Both the position numbers and the translations under genes were made by a program. Source: Verrucomicrobiaceae bacterium (GTDB lineage Bacteria; Verrucomicrobiota; Verrucomicrobiia; Verrucomicrobiales; Verrucomicrobiaceae). Taken from it: a stretch of DNA of 64,000 bases. The stretch lies in contig JACKQF010000003.1 of assembly GCA_024232965.1 (NCBI GenBank), positions 310,001-374,000 on the forward strand, given 5' to 3'. Positions within the stretch are counted from its first letter, which is position 1. Every line of letters begins with the position of its first letter. Under the pieces are notes generated by a model. That model did no database searches. It was given only the letters and a program-made list of their open reading frames with translations, and was not told the origin of the DNA. Positions 17,814 through 27,185 of the stretch are shown piece by piece.

Positions 17814-17947
17814 CACTAGGGTTCTACGTGTGAAACGACGCTGGGCGTGGTTTTCGTTCATTTGCGGGAATCTGGGCTGGGCCAAGGGGTTCAATTTTTC
17901 TGCTGTCTTTTGGCGGCGGACGATGCATCATTTAAGGTGTATTTGTC

Positions 17948-18499
17948 ATGTCGCATCACTTAGGAGACGAAGATCAACCGCAGCCCATCCCTCGGGAGCT
18001 CTATTCGGAGTACGAAGAGCGCCCATTTCGGACATGCACGCGATGTGGCGAGGGCTTGGCCGACTTTCAGGGAGGCTTCCAGATTTCCAAGGCCTTTAAG
18101 AATGGTGAGTGCGTATTCGAATATGCTCTCTGCGATCATTGTCGCATGGCGATGATGGAGGAGTTCTCCCAGGAATCCAAACAACGACTCGGGAACTTCC
18201 AACACGATCACATGATCCTGGATCGTGGTCTGGATACCTGTGCGGTCTGCGGCACCTCGCGTCTTGATAAGCCGATGCGGGATTACGTGATGACGGGTGT
18301 GTGCGATCAGAATAACCTCCTCCATAGTCTATTGATGTGCGGCAAGTGCGGTGAAGACGTGCAGGAACTCATTTCAAAACCCACTCGCGATGTGTGGCGG
18401 GGGTTTGTGGATGAAAACTTCCCCGGTCCCCCCAGCGATGCGCTGCCGGAGCCCGAGGAGACGAATCATCCGGTCACTCCGCTGATGGCGAAAGCGTAG
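17948..18499 (+). CDS. Cys-rich zinc-binding protein of unknown function
   Basis: A 183-residue soluble protein with four CxxC motifs: 'CTRCGE' (about residue 30), 'CDHC' (62), 'CAVCG' (98) and 'CGKCG' (131). Together they would make two zinc sites, each formed by a pair of knuckles. The rest is acidic and lacks membrane segments. I do not know a function; similar short Cys-rich proteins are frequent in Planctomycetes and Verrucomicrobia. Its last 26 bases overlap the 3' end of glcF on the other strand. It is divergent from the propeller gene. Confidence 0.65.
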   Translation: MSHHLGDEDQPQPIPRELYSEYEERPFRTCTRCGEGLADFQGGFQISKAFKNGECVFEYALCDHCRMAMMEEFSQESKQRLGNFQHDHMILDRGLDTCAVCGTSRLDKPMRDYVMTGVCDQNNLLHSLLMCGKCGEDVQELISKPTRDVWRGFVDENFPGPPSDALPEPEETNHPVTPLMAKA

Positions 18500-19778
18500 C
18501 CGTCTCTGCCCGATAGGCTGCGGCCAGGAGCGTGACGGGCTGAGTCACACGCAGGTTCCCGCCACCATTCACGATCTGGAGGTGGCAGCCGGGGTTGGAG
18601 GTGGCGACGACTGTCGCTCCGGTGCTGGCGATGTGCTCCATCTTTCGGTCGCGCAGTTTTCGGCTCTGCTCGGGCTGGGTGATGTTGTAAATGCCTGCGC
18701 TGCCGCAGCACCAGTTCGATTCTGGGAGTTCGGTGAAAACGATTCCGGGAATGGATTGGAGGATTTTGCGGGGCTGGCTGGTGACTTTTTGCCCGTGGCA
18801 AAGGTGGCAACTTTCGTGGTAGGTCACCTTTTCGACGCCCGCACCTTTCGATGGTGCCCGGAAGTTAATGGCGACGAGCCACTCGTGGATGTCTTTGACC
18901 TTGGCATCCCAATCCTTTGCCCGCGCCGCATAGGCGGGATCATCGTGCAGGAGGTGGCCGTATTGCTTCAGGTGGGAGCCACAGCCGCCGGCGTTGGTGA
19001 TGATGGCGTCGAGTTGCTCCAAGTCAAAAGAGTCAATCTGGCGACGGGCAAGTTCGCGGGCGAGTTCGACCTCGCCGTTGTGGGCGTGTAGGGAGCCGCA
19101 GCAAGACTGGGAGCGTGGAGTGACGACTGCGCAGTCGTTGGCTAGCAGGACATCGACGGTATCGCGATTCACATCGGAGAAGGCGAGGTCTTGCACACAG
19201 CCGGTCAGCATTCCGACTCGATAGCGCGGCGTCGCGGGAGATTCGATGGCCTCGATCAGGGTATCTGAGAAGGCGGCGCAGACTCTTGGGGCTTGCGGTT
19301 CGAGATCACGCAAGTGGCGGGGTAAGAGACCGAAGAAGTGCACCTTGCGCATGAGCACATCCAGCTTCAGTGCCTGCCAGATACGGAGCTTCAGACCGAT
19401 CAGGCGTAGCATCCATGGGTGCATGAAGATGACGTTCAGCGTCAACCAGCGCCAGAATTTACGCTCGGTGGAGTCCGCTACTCCAGCGATCTCGACGGTC
19501 TCGCGGGCAGCCTCAAAGAGCTCCACATACTTGACGCCGGCTGGGCAGGCGGTCTGGCAGGCGAGGCAGCCCAGGCAGTAGTACATCTCGTCCGAGAGGG
19601 CGGCAGAGACTTCCAGATCGCCATCGGCGACGGCGCGCATGAGGGCGATGCGGCCTCGTGGGCTGTTGCGCTCGCGTTTCGTCTCCACATAAGTCGGGCA
19701 GGTGGGCAGGCACATGCCGCAGTGCATGCACTGCTGGAGGACTGAGTAATCCAGGGATTGGAGGCGGTTGTGACTCAT
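18474..19778 (-). CDS. glcF: Glycolate oxidase iron-sulfur subunit
   Basis: A 434-residue protein with the GlcF layout. Two 4Fe-4S motifs lie near the N-terminus: C17xxC20xxC23xxxC27 and C68xxC71xxC74xxxC78. Two CCG domains follow, with 'SCCGSLHAHNGE', 'GGCGSHL', 'YHESCHLCHGQ' and 'NWCCGSAGIYN'. GlcF passes electrons from the GlcD/GlcE flavin subunits to the membrane during glycolate (or other 2-hydroxyacid) oxidation. The partner subunits are not in the window, so the exact substrate cannot be fixed; LutA/GlpC-type proteins are relatives. The gene appears to be monocistronic. Confidence 0.88.
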   Translation of the reverse strand: MSHNRLQSLDYSVLQQCMHCGMCLPTCPTYVETKRERNSPRGRIALMRAVADGDLEVSAALSDEMYYCLGCLACQTACPAGVKYVELFEAARETVEIAGVADSTERKFWRWLTLNVIFMHPWMLRLIGLKLRIWQALKLDVLMRKVHFFGLLPRHLRDLEPQAPRVCAAFSDTLIEAIESPATPRYRVGMLTGCVQDLAFSDVNRDTVDVLLANDCAVVTPRSQSCCGSLHAHNGEVELARELARRQIDSFDLEQLDAIITNAGGCGSHLKQYGHLLHDDPAYAARAKDWDAKVKDIHEWLVAINFRAPSKGAGVEKVTYHESCHLCHGQKVTSQPRKILQSIPGIVFTELPESNWCCGSAGIYNITQPEQSRKLRDRKMEHIASTGATVVATSNPGCHLQIVNGGGNLRVTQPVTLLAAAYRAETATLSPSAE

Positions 19779-19887
19779 CAGTCAGAGCCGTACCGTTTGG
19801 CTGGGCAGGTTGCAAGCGCGCGTTCCGGCATAAAAATTATTGCCGCAACGCAACGAATCGTTCAAGAATGAAGTCCCAACCTTCCCC

Positions 19888-20229
19888 ATGGAAATCACCT
19901 TTGCCGTTACGGCAATCATTGCCGTCTTTTTGAGCGTTTGGACCCTGAATGTCGCCAGGGATCCAAAGCGCTGGCGCTTGTGGTGGATGGATACCTTGGC
20001 TGTGCTGGATGTGGAGACTCCTCGGGAGCGGCGTCGCTCGCAGGAGCGCCAGATGGCAGCGGTGTGCTCCTTGCTTTTTGTTCTGTTGTTGGCTGGGGCA
20101 GGTAGTTGCACGTTTTGGTGCTTTGATCTGCTGAGGGATGGACACCGTGCCAAAACTCGGCTGGAACTGGAGGTGGATCTCAACCAGAGGGAGATCGATA
20201 CGATCCGGGCGAAAACGAGCCGGCGCTGA
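19888..20229 (+). CDS. Small two-span membrane protein of unknown function
   Basis: A 113-residue protein with two hydrophobic segments ('ITFAVTAIIAVFLSVWTL', residues 3-20, and 'VCSLLFVLLLAGAGSCTFW', about 63-81) and a charged C-terminal helix. Between them is a basic, Trp-rich loop ('DPKRWRLWWMD'). I recognise no family. The ATG at 19888 is chosen because it starts the first span; a start at 19840 would add 16 polar residues. It precedes the glycosyltransferase genes by about 60 bases on the same strand and could be transcribed with them. Confidence 0.55.
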   Translation: MEITFAVTAIIAVFLSVWTLNVARDPKRWRLWWMDTLAVLDVETPRERRRSQERQMAAVCSLLFVLLLAGAGSCTFWCFDLLRDGHRAKTRLELEVDLNQREIDTIRAKTSRR

Positions 20230-20289
20230 CGATTCACACTTTTTGGTTGCGGCTGGGCGGACGGGGGCGCAGAGAGGGGGCTTTCCACA

Positions 20290-21540
20290 ATGGCTGAAAC
20301 GCACGTGGCCAACGATTGGCATGATCCTGCAAATGTGACCCGACTGCCCGCCCCGGCAGCGGAAGATCTGCCGCGCCGTCTGATGTACGCCACCAGCTCC
20401 GGACTTGGTGGGACGGGCCTGGATACGACGGCATTGGAGGGGGCTAAGGCGGCTCAGGCAAGCGGGTTCTTGAAGGAGGTGGTTTGTTTTGGGACTCAGC
20501 AATCCGTCATCCCCCGGTCGAAGATTCATTCCCTCCAGTGGCACCCCGTGCGGCTTTTGTCGGGCCTGGGGAGCCAGGACTACTACGGCGCCAAAAAGCA
20601 CTACGCAGCGATGTCTGCCGCCCGACGCCTGCGACGCAGGGACTTTGACTGCCTTCACGGTTGGTCGGGGGATTGCTTCCGTGCTCTTGTCGAGGCGCGG
20701 CTGGCCTCAGTACCGTCGGTGATGGATGTGCCAACTTGGCACCGGAACAAGGGGCTTAAGAAGTCTGCGGAAACGCTTTCAGAGCGGGAGATGCGGCTCG
20801 GCACCGGCTCTGCCTTTCAGCGCTGGCGGGCCAGCTTGCCCATTCCACGGCTCCAGATGCTGGCAGAGTACGATTTGGTGGATCTGCTGCTGATGCCGTC
20901 CCGCGCCTCAGGCGAGACTTTTTTGGCCGCAGGCATTCCCGAGTCGCGGCTTCACTACGTCGGGCGCGGTGTGGATGTGGCGCGCTACACGCCCGGCACG
21001 CCGCCACAGGACGTCTTTCGCGCAATTTTTGTCGGGGCGCTGATCGAACGCAAAGGCGTGCACCATCTACTGGCCGCCTGGAAAAAACTGGCGCTGAAAA
21101 ATGCTGAATTGGTCCTCGTGGGGGCCGTTCATAACGAGATCAAGGCGGTGCTTGCGGCAAACGCGGGCGATTCGGTCCGGGTGATGGGCTTTTGCAAAGA
21201 TGTAGGTGCGGAACTACGGCGCAGCAGCGTCTTTGTCTTTCCGAGCGAGTGCGAGGGCTTCGCAAAAACAACCTTGGAGGCGGCGGCCTGTGGGCTACCG
21301 TTGATTGCGACGGCGGAGTCTGGTGATGCCGTCGTGGATGGCCAGACCGGTCACCTGATCCCCGCCAACGACCCCGAGGCCTTGGCTGCCGCCCTTCGGT
21401 CGGCCTACGAGAACCGGGATCGCCTAGAAGCCATGGGGCGAGCCGGGCGGCAACGGGTAGAGGATGTCTTCACCTGGGATCATTACCGCGCCCGGATCTT
21501 GCAAGGCTACGCTCGCGTCATGAAAGGGAGGCCAGCATGA
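20290..21540 (+). CDS. Glycosyltransferase family 4 protein
   Basis: A 416-residue GT-B glycosyltransferase. The C-terminal half has the family hallmarks 'IFVGALIERKGVHHLL', 'LVLVGAVHNEIKAVL' and the E-x7-E motif 'SECEGFAKTTLEAAACGLP', which binds the donor sugar nucleotide. The N-terminal half carries a Gly-rich loop ('SSGLGGTGLDT'). It should transfer a sugar to a lipid- or glycan-bound acceptor at the inner face of the cytoplasmic membrane; specificity cannot be read. The stop overlaps the next start by four bases (ATGA, 21537-21540), so it is coupled to the family 9 enzyme. Confidence 0.87.
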   Translation: MAETHVANDWHDPANVTRLPAPAAEDLPRRLMYATSSGLGGTGLDTTALEGAKAAQASGFLKEVVCFGTQQSVIPRSKIHSLQWHPVRLLSGLGSQDYYGAKKHYAAMSAARRLRRRDFDCLHGWSGDCFRALVEARLASVPSVMDVPTWHRNKGLKKSAETLSEREMRLGTGSAFQRWRASLPIPRLQMLAEYDLVDLLLMPSRASGETFLAAGIPESRLHYVGRGVDVARYTPGTPPQDVFRAIFVGALIERKGVHHLLAAWKKLALKNAELVLVGAVHNEIKAVLAANAGDSVRVMGFCKDVGAELRRSSVFVFPSECEGFAKTTLEAAACGLPLIATAESGDAVVDGQTGHLIPANDPEALAAALRSAYENRDRLEAMGRAGRQRVEDVFTWDHYRARILQGYARVMKGRPA

Positions 21541-22538
21541 GAGCGGAGCGCATCCTGGTGCTTCAGCTCAAGCGGATCGGGGACCTGATCCTGACCTCGC
21601 CAGCGATCGCTGCACTGCGTGCCACTCGACCCGGGGCCGAGATTGTCTTGGTGGTGCCGAAAACTTGCGAGGGATTGGCTGGTTGCATTGGCGGTGTGGA
21701 TCGCGTGCTGGGTTGGGCTCCAGGGAGCTTGAACATGGGCCTGTGGGGTAGCCTTTTGGCAGGTGGCTGGGATCTCTGTCTGGATTTTACCGGAAACGAC
21801 CGCTCCAGCTTGATGGCCCTGGCCAGTAGGGCTCGGCTGCGCGTGGGCTATGAGAAATTCTGCGGCGGAAAGTGGCGGGTGCGAGTTTTTCATCGGCTCT
21901 GCAAGGCGTCCGTTCGTGATTTGCACACTGTTGAATTTCATCGTGCTCTGGTCGCCGAGGCGCTGGGGGAGGTGGTGTCGGCGGCCCCGCCGTATTTGCA
22001 GGTGCCGGGCGATTGCTCGGCGCTGTTCGCAGAGAAAGGTGTGATTGCCCCTTATGCGGTGGTTCATCCTGGTACGGCCCGGATTGAAAAATTTTGGACA
22101 ACGGAGGGATGGCTATCTGTCATCGATCACTTGACTGCGCAAGGGCTCCAGGTGCTGGTCACGGGTAGCAACGAGGGGCTTGAGCGCCCCCAGTTGGACG
22201 AACTCCGCGCCAGGGCAGGGGGGCGATTTGTTGACTTATCAGGTAAACTATCGCTCTCGGAGATGGCCGGATTGCTCCGTGGGGCGGCCATGGCAGTGGG
22301 GGTGGATAGCATGGCGATGCATCTGGCCGCGATGTTTGGGCGGCCTCAGGTGGTCCTTTTTGGGCCCACAAACCCCTTTCATTGGCGCCCGCTACATCCA
22401 TTGGGATGGGTGGTCACTGCTGATGGCGTGGTCGATTCAGAGGCGATGCAGCCAAAAAGTCGGCCGCTGGAGATGAAGGAAATCTCGACGACGGCGATTT
22501 TGGGTGCTATGGATTCCGCCCGTCCTCAGGGTGGCTAG
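21537..22538 (+). CDS. Glycosyltransferase family 9 (heptosyltransferase-like)
   Basis: A 333-residue GT-B enzyme of the ADP-heptose:LPS heptosyltransferase family. Seen are the start 'ERILVLQLKRIGDLILTSPAI', 'VVHPGTARIEKFW' at the domain border, 'LVTGSNEGLE', 'DLSGKLSLSEMAGLLRGA' and 'AVGVDSMAMHLAAMFGRPQVVLFGPTNP', which bind donor sugar and phosphate. Such enzymes build the LPS inner core or related surface glycans. Coupled to the GT4 gene upstream and followed after 38 bases by an exporter, it points to envelope lipid glycosylation. Confidence 0.88.
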   Translation: MRAERILVLQLKRIGDLILTSPAIAALRATRPGAEIVLVVPKTCEGLAGCIGGVDRVLGWAPGSLNMGLWGSLLAGGWDLCLDFTGNDRSSLMALASRARLRVGYEKFCGGKWRVRVFHRLCKASVRDLHTVEFHRALVAEALGEVVSAAPPYLQVPGDCSALFAEKGVIAPYAVVHPGTARIEKFWTTEGWLSVIDHLTAQGLQVLVTGSNEGLERPQLDELRARAGGRFVDLSGKLSLSEMAGLLRGAAMAVGVDSMAMHLAAMFGRPQVVLFGPTNPFHWRPLHPLGWVVTADGVVDSEAMQPKSRPLEMKEISTTAILGAMDSARPQGG

Positions 22539-22576
22539 TCGCTGGTCTGATGTGGCGGGTTCTCTCCAGATCCCGC

Positions 22577-24508
22577 ATGCCCAACCCAGACAAGAAGAAG
22601 AAAGTAAGCCGCAAGGACTTTGCCAATCTCTCTAATAAAGAGGCGATGGCGCTGGCGGGCGAGACCTACCGAAAGCTTTACGGTTACCTCAAACCCTACC
22701 GCTGGCGTTTCGTCGGTGGGCAGCTCATGGGGATCCTAGCGGGTCTAACCAATGTCCTCCTCATCCAGGGGATGAAGGTCATTTTTGAGGTGGTGCTGAG
22801 CAATGACGCCAGCGCGGCGAGCAAGGCAGAAAGTTTCAAATTTGGTTTCGGCAAAGTTTCCTTCAACCCCACCGACCTGTTTCCGGCGGAGTGGCTGGGC
22901 TCATACCAACTCGTGATCGCCGCCTGCCTGGTAGTGCCGCTGGTCTTCCTCTTGCGTGGCGGCTTTACCTATTTGGCCAATTACATGCTGATGTGGGTCG
23001 GGAACCGCATCTTGTATGACCTGCGCAACGATACCTACCGGGCGCTCCTGGGGCAGTCGATGAACTACTTTTCCAAGGCGAAGGTCGGGCAGATGGTGCA
23101 GACGGTCTTTAACCAGTCCCGTGTCGCCCAGCAGAACCTCGTCACCCTTTCGCAGGACATCATCCAGCGGCCAGTGTCCATCATCGCGATCCTGGCGACG
23201 CTGCTGCATATGAATCCAGGGTTCACTTTCTATTCCTTGGTGGTCTTCCCGCTGTGCATCCTGCCGGTCGTCTATATCGGGAAAAAAGTGCGCAGCGCAG
23301 GGGCGCAGGAAGAGCAAGAGGCCGGGCAGATGATGGTGCAGATGACGGAGTGCTTTCAGGGGATCCGCGTGGTAAAAAGCCATGCCCGTGAAGAGTTCGA
23401 GCATAAGCGCTTCGAGGCTTCCAATATGAAGACCAATAAGCTGATCATGCGCTATCAAAAGGCACTGGAACTGGTCGGCATGTTGGTGGAGTTCGTCGCC
23501 TCGTTGGGAGTCGGTATCGGTCTGTACTACGCATGGAAGACCCACATCGACGCGGGCACTTTCATGACCCTGGTCGGCGGCCTGACGCAGATCTATCCGC
23601 ACACCAAGTCCCTCAGCCGCATCCAGTTGGTCACTCAAAAGACCATCGTCGCCACCTCCAACGTCTTCGCTGTCATGGAGGAAGAGCCAGAGGTCCAGGA
23701 TGCAACGGACGCACAGGATCTGAAGCGCTCCACCGGTCGTCTGACATTCCGCAACGTTGGCTTCTCCTACAAGTCTGGGAAATCCGGGCAACGGTCTGCC
23801 GTCAATGGCATCAATCTGGAGATGCAGCCCGGCAAGTTTTACGCTCTTGTGGGGCCCACCGGGGCGGGGAAGAGTACCCTCTTTTCCCTCATCCAACGAT
23901 TCTACGACGTTGACGAAGGGGCTGTGGAACTCGATGGGATCGATATCCGCAAGCTGACGCAAAAATCGCTGCGCAATCAGATCGGAGTTGTCAGTCAGGA
24001 CGCCTTTCTCTTTCACGACACCATCCAGGAAAATATCCGCTACGGCCGACTGGATGCTACGCCGGAGGAGATCCAGCGCGCTGCCGTCCAGGCCCACGTG
24101 GACGATTTCGTGAAGGACAAAAAGGACGGCTACGACACCATCGTCGGCGATGGCGGCGGCAACCTCTCAGGCGGCCAAAAGCAGCGCGTGACCATTGCCC
24201 GCGCCATCCTTCGCAACGCCCCAATCCTCCTGCTCGACGAGGCCACCTCAGCCCTCGACACCGAGACCGAGCGCATCATCCAGGACGCCATCCACGTGCT
24301 GTCCGAGGGCAAGACCGTGATCGCCATTGCGCATCGTCTCTCTACCATTCTTGAAGCTGATCAGATCATCGTCATGGAAAACGGCCATGTGCACAGCGCC
24401 GGAACCCACCAGGAGCTTCTAGAAAAATCTGATCTCTACCAGCGCCTCTACCACCTCCAGTACGAGACTTCCGCCGATCGCGCTGCCATTGAGGCGAATG
24501 CAATCTAG
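22577..24508 (+). CDS. MsbA-like ABC exporter (fused membrane and ATPase domains)
   Basis: A 643-residue half-transporter. Residues about 35-345 are an ABC type 1 membrane domain with six spans; residues about 385-625 are the ATPase, with Walker A 'GPTGAGKSTLFSL', Q-loop 'VVSQDAFLF', signature 'NLSGGQKQRVTIARAIL', Walker B 'ILLLDEATSALD' and switch 'IAHRLS'. The fold and length match lipid A flippase MsbA and lipid-linked oligosaccharide exporters; the two glycosyltransferases just upstream support a glycolipid cargo. The start at 22577 ('MPNPDKKKKVSRKDF') is preferred over one nine codons earlier. A possible alternative is a multidrug exporter. Confidence 0.85.
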   Translation: MPNPDKKKKVSRKDFANLSNKEAMALAGETYRKLYGYLKPYRWRFVGGQLMGILAGLTNVLLIQGMKVIFEVVLSNDASAASKAESFKFGFGKVSFNPTDLFPAEWLGSYQLVIAACLVVPLVFLLRGGFTYLANYMLMWVGNRILYDLRNDTYRALLGQSMNYFSKAKVGQMVQTVFNQSRVAQQNLVTLSQDIIQRPVSIIAILATLLHMNPGFTFYSLVVFPLCILPVVYIGKKVRSAGAQEEQEAGQMMVQMTECFQGIRVVKSHAREEFEHKRFEASNMKTNKLIMRYQKALELVGMLVEFVASLGVGIGLYYAWKTHIDAGTFMTLVGGLTQIYPHTKSLSRIQLVTQKTIVATSNVFAVMEEEPEVQDATDAQDLKRSTGRLTFRNVGFSYKSGKSGQRSAVNGINLEMQPGKFYALVGPTGAGKSTLFSLIQRFYDVDEGAVELDGIDIRKLTQKSLRNQIGVVSQDAFLFHDTIQENIRYGRLDATPEEIQRAAVQAHVDDFVKDKKDGYDTIVGDGGGNLSGGQKQRVTIARAILRNAPILLLDEATSALDTETERIIQDAIHVLSEGKTVIAIAHRLSTILEADQIIVMENGHVHSAGTHQELLEKSDLYQRLYHLQYETSADRAAIEANAI

Positions 24509-24669
24509 CAGCGTGCTGGAAATGAGCGCGCCATGGAGACTGGCTTGCTTAAGTCGTCGAGTCAATACATGGCCGCCACCAAGGTTTTGGGTGAGGGGAA
24601 TTCTTGCCTTCCTGCGGGTGGCTGTTGCGTGGGCGTTGGGTGTGGGTTAACGTCCGCGCTTCTTATCTT

Positions 24670-25149
24670 ATGGACCCACTGATTCGTCTCCTTCACAACA
24701 ACAGCAATCGCACGCCTGAAGAGCTGGCTAAAGCTCTGCGCATTGAAGTCGCGGAGGTGAAGGCCCGTACGGCTGCGGCGGAGGCCGATGGGACGATCCT
24801 GGGCTACCAGGCGGTGGTGGATCGCCAAAAGGCTGGCCAGCGTGGCGTGCGCGCTCTTATCGAGGTGCGCATCTCTCCTGAGCGCGATGGGGGCTTTGAC
24901 CGATTGGCAAGTCGCATCTCCAAGTTCGATCAAGTGCGCGACTGCTTCCTCATGAGCGGCGGCTATGATCTAGCGGTGATCGTCGAGGCGGAGGATCTTC
25001 TGGAGGTGGCAAATTTTGTGGCAGAGAAGCTCAGCACTCTCGGCAGCATTCATTCGACGGCGACGCGCTTCCAACTGAAGTCTTATAAAGAAGGCGGCTT
25101 CCTGGTCGGGAATGTCGGGGAAGAGGAGCGGTTGCCTGTGGCACCGTGA
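24670..25149 (+). CDS. Lrp/AsnC family transcriptional regulator
   Basis: A 159-residue protein with an N-terminal winged helix ('RTPEELAKALRIEVAEVKARTAAAEADGTILGY', in parts) and a C-terminal RAM ligand-binding domain ('FDQVRDCFLMSGGYDLAVIVEAEDLLEVANFV'). The order and length are those of Lrp/AsnC feast-famine regulators, which bind amino acids as octamers. An aminotransferase gene starts 30 bases downstream on the same strand; this pair is common in bacteria and suggests local control of amino-acid metabolism. The ATG at 24670 is chosen because it begins the helix-turn-helix domain. Confidence 0.82.
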   Translation: MDPLIRLLHNNSNRTPEELAKALRIEVAEVKARTAAAEADGTILGYQAVVDRQKAGQRGVRALIEVRISPERDGGFDRLASRISKFDQVRDCFLMSGGYDLAVIVEAEDLLEVANFVAEKLSTLGSIHSTATRFQLKSYKEGGFLVGNVGEEERLPVAP

Positions 25150-25179
25150 GGATCCGAGACAGTGGATTGAGGTGCAGCC

Positions 25180-26370
25180 ATGGACTACGAAAGCAAAATT
25201 TCCAAGCAGATACGCGATTTGCCACGCTCCGGCATTCGTGACTTTTTTGAACTGGTGATCGGCCGACCAGACGTCATTTCTTTGGGCGTCGGTGAACCGG
25301 ATAAACCCACGCCCTGGGCAATCCGCGAGGCGGCAATCCGCTCGCTGGAGAAGGGGCAGACATCCTATACATCGAACTTGGGTCTGGAGAGTCTGCGCAT
25401 TGCGATCTCTGATTACGTCGAGAATCAGTTCAAGACGAAGTACGATCCGAAGACAGAGATCCTGGTGACGGTGGGAGTCTCTGAGGCGCTGGATTTGGCC
25501 TTCCGCGCTTGCCTAAATCCCGGGGATGAAGTCATCTACCACGAGCCGTGCTACGTGTCGTATGGTCCGAGCATCTCGATGGCCTACGGTGTGCCCGTGA
25601 TGGTGGAGACTCGCGAAGAAAATGAATTTGCTCTCATGGCAGCCGATGTGGAAAAGGCCATCACGCCTCGCACCAAAGTCATCGCACTGAATTTCCCAAC
25701 GAATCCCACGGGTGGCATCATGCCTCCAGAGGAGTTGGAAAAGATTGCGGCGCTGGCCATCAAGCATGATCTGCTGGTCTTCACGGACGAGATTTACTGC
25801 GAGCTCCTCTATGATGGGCGACAGCACAAGAGCATCGTAGAGTTCCCAGGGATGAAGGAGCGAACCATTCTGCTGCACGGCTTTTCCAAGGCCTTCGCAA
25901 TGACGGGCTGGCGGCTCGGTTATGCTTGTGCTCCATCGCCTCTACGTGAGGCAATGATGAAGATTCATCAATACTGCATGCTTTGCGCGCCGATCTTGAG
26001 TCAGGTGGCGGGGCTTGAAGCCTTGCGTCTGGGTAAGTCTGCTTTTGAAGACATGCGCGTCTCCTATGAGGAACGGCGCAATTTGATCGTTGAACGCTTG
26101 AATGGAATGGGGCTGCATTGCTTCAATCCAGGCGGTGCTTTTTATGTGTTCCCAGACATTCGTTCGACTGGGCTGACCAGTAAAGAGTTCGCCATCGGTC
26201 TGCTGGAAAGTAAAGGCGTGGCCGTAGTGCCAGGCGGTGCCTTTGGCAGTCCTGGGGAAGGTTTTGTGCGCTGTTGTTATGCGACGGCTCCTGATCTGAT
26301 CGTGAAGGCGATGGATCTGATGGAGGAATTTGTCACCGAAGTGCGGGCTGGGAAGCGCGCGGCTGCTTGA
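25180..26370 (+). CDS. PLP-dependent class I/II aminotransferase
   Basis: A 396-residue fold-type I aminotransferase. Visible are 'SLGVGEPDKPTPW' at the N-terminus, 'TVGVSEALDLAFRA' (cofactor phosphate), 'IALNFPTNPTGG', 'VFTDEIYCELLYDG' with the Asp that pairs with the pyridine nitrogen, and the Schiff-base Lys in 'HGFSKAFAMTGWRLGYA'. A C-terminal Arg in 'GFVRCCYAT' would hold the substrate carboxylate. It resembles aspartate/aromatic aminotransferases of the PatA/AspC-like group; the amino donor cannot be decided. It lies 30 bases after the Lrp-type gene and is likely co-transcribed. Confidence 0.88.
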   Translation: MDYESKISKQIRDLPRSGIRDFFELVIGRPDVISLGVGEPDKPTPWAIREAAIRSLEKGQTSYTSNLGLESLRIAISDYVENQFKTKYDPKTEILVTVGVSEALDLAFRACLNPGDEVIYHEPCYVSYGPSISMAYGVPVMVETREENEFALMAADVEKAITPRTKVIALNFPTNPTGGIMPPEELEKIAALAIKHDLLVFTDEIYCELLYDGRQHKSIVEFPGMKERTILLHGFSKAFAMTGWRLGYACAPSPLREAMMKIHQYCMLCAPILSQVAGLEALRLGKSAFEDMRVSYEERRNLIVERLNGMGLHCFNPGGAFYVFPDIRSTGLTSKEFAIGLLESKGVAVVPGGAFGSPGEGFVRCCYATAPDLIVKAMDLMEEFVTEVRAGKRAAA

Positions 26371-26394
26371 CCCTTGGAGTGAGGAGTTTGTGTG

Positions 26395-27129
26395 ATGCGT
26401 TTGGCTGAACTACGCGCATCCGCTACTGCTGCTCATGTGGGGCCATTGGTGGTTTTTACACTGCTGAATGCTGTCCCAGATTGGTTCAAGATCGAAAACT
26501 CTGCGTTGCCTTGGCACGTGCAGGCTCCGGAAATTTGGTGGTATCCGGTGCAGACCCTGATCTGTGCGGGATTGCTCATTTGGTGGCGTCAGCACTACAC
26601 CCTGAGACCTTGGCGAGGGCTGGCGCTAGCAGCGGGATTGGCGGCCCTTGGAATTGCCGTATGGGTCTTGCCTGCGGTGCTGCAACAGTGCTTCCCTGGG
26701 CATCCGGCATGGGCGGAAAAGTTCGGCGTGATGGAACGTCTGAAGGGATTTGATCCGACGGTAGTGGCGAATCCGGAGGGTTATGCGCTGACAGTATTTC
26801 TGAGGTTTGCGCGCAGCGTTTTGGTAGTGCCGTTTGTGGAGGAACTTTGCTGGCGAGGTTGGCTGATGCGCTATGTTGTCGCAAAGGGGCGTCCATTCCA
26901 ATCAGTGGCCTTTGGGGCCCATCGCTGGCCGACTTTTTGGATCGTGACGACGGCGGTGATGCTGGTTCATCAACCGGTCGACTACCTGCCCGCTTTCATC
27001 TGGGGCGCGTTGGTGTATTTCTTGGCGGTTCGCACGAAGAGTCTCGGCGCGTGTGTGGTGATGCATGCGGTGGGGAACCTTTTGTTGGGCGTTTATGTCA
27101 TGCGCACAGGGCAGTGGGGGTTTTGGTGA
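26395..27129 (+). CDS. CAAX prenyl protease-related protein (PEP-CTERM/exosortase-associated type)
   Basis: A 244-residue integral membrane protein with about seven hydrophobic segments. The CPBP/CAAX glutamate motif is 'FVEELCWRGWLMRY', with a later His in 'LVHQPVDYL' and a closing 'SLGACVVMHAVGNLLLGVYVMRTGQWGFW' region (quoted in part), which matches the PEP-CTERM-associated CAAX subfamily. These are predicted glutamate-type intramembrane proteases; a role next to exosortase sorting is suspected but not shown. No exosortase is in the window. The ATG at 26395 has GAGGAG eight bases upstream; a GTG directly before it is less likely. Confidence 0.75.
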   Translation: MRLAELRASATAAHVGPLVVFTLLNAVPDWFKIENSALPWHVQAPEIWWYPVQTLICAGLLIWWRQHYTLRPWRGLALAAGLAALGIAVWVLPAVLQQCFPGHPAWAEKFGVMERLKGFDPTVVANPEGYALTVFLRFARSVLVVPFVEELCWRGWLMRYVVAKGRPFQSVAFGAHRWPTFWIVTTAVMLVHQPVDYLPAFIWGALVYFLAVRTKSLGACVVMHAVGNLLLGVYVMRTGQWGFW

Positions 27130-27185
27130 TTGCCGATCCGAATGGCGTCTTGCCCTTCGCGGAAAGTGGTTTTAGGTTCGTCGCC

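Noticed and set aside
18474..18499. Overlap of the Cys-rich gene and glcF as a sign of misannotation
   Set aside because: Both frames keep plausible ends and stop codons; short convergent overlaps are normal in dense genomes.
22901..24097. A 398-codon minus-strand open frame
   Set aside because: It is antisense to the ABC exporter, including its Walker and signature motifs, and arises from GC-rich codon structure.
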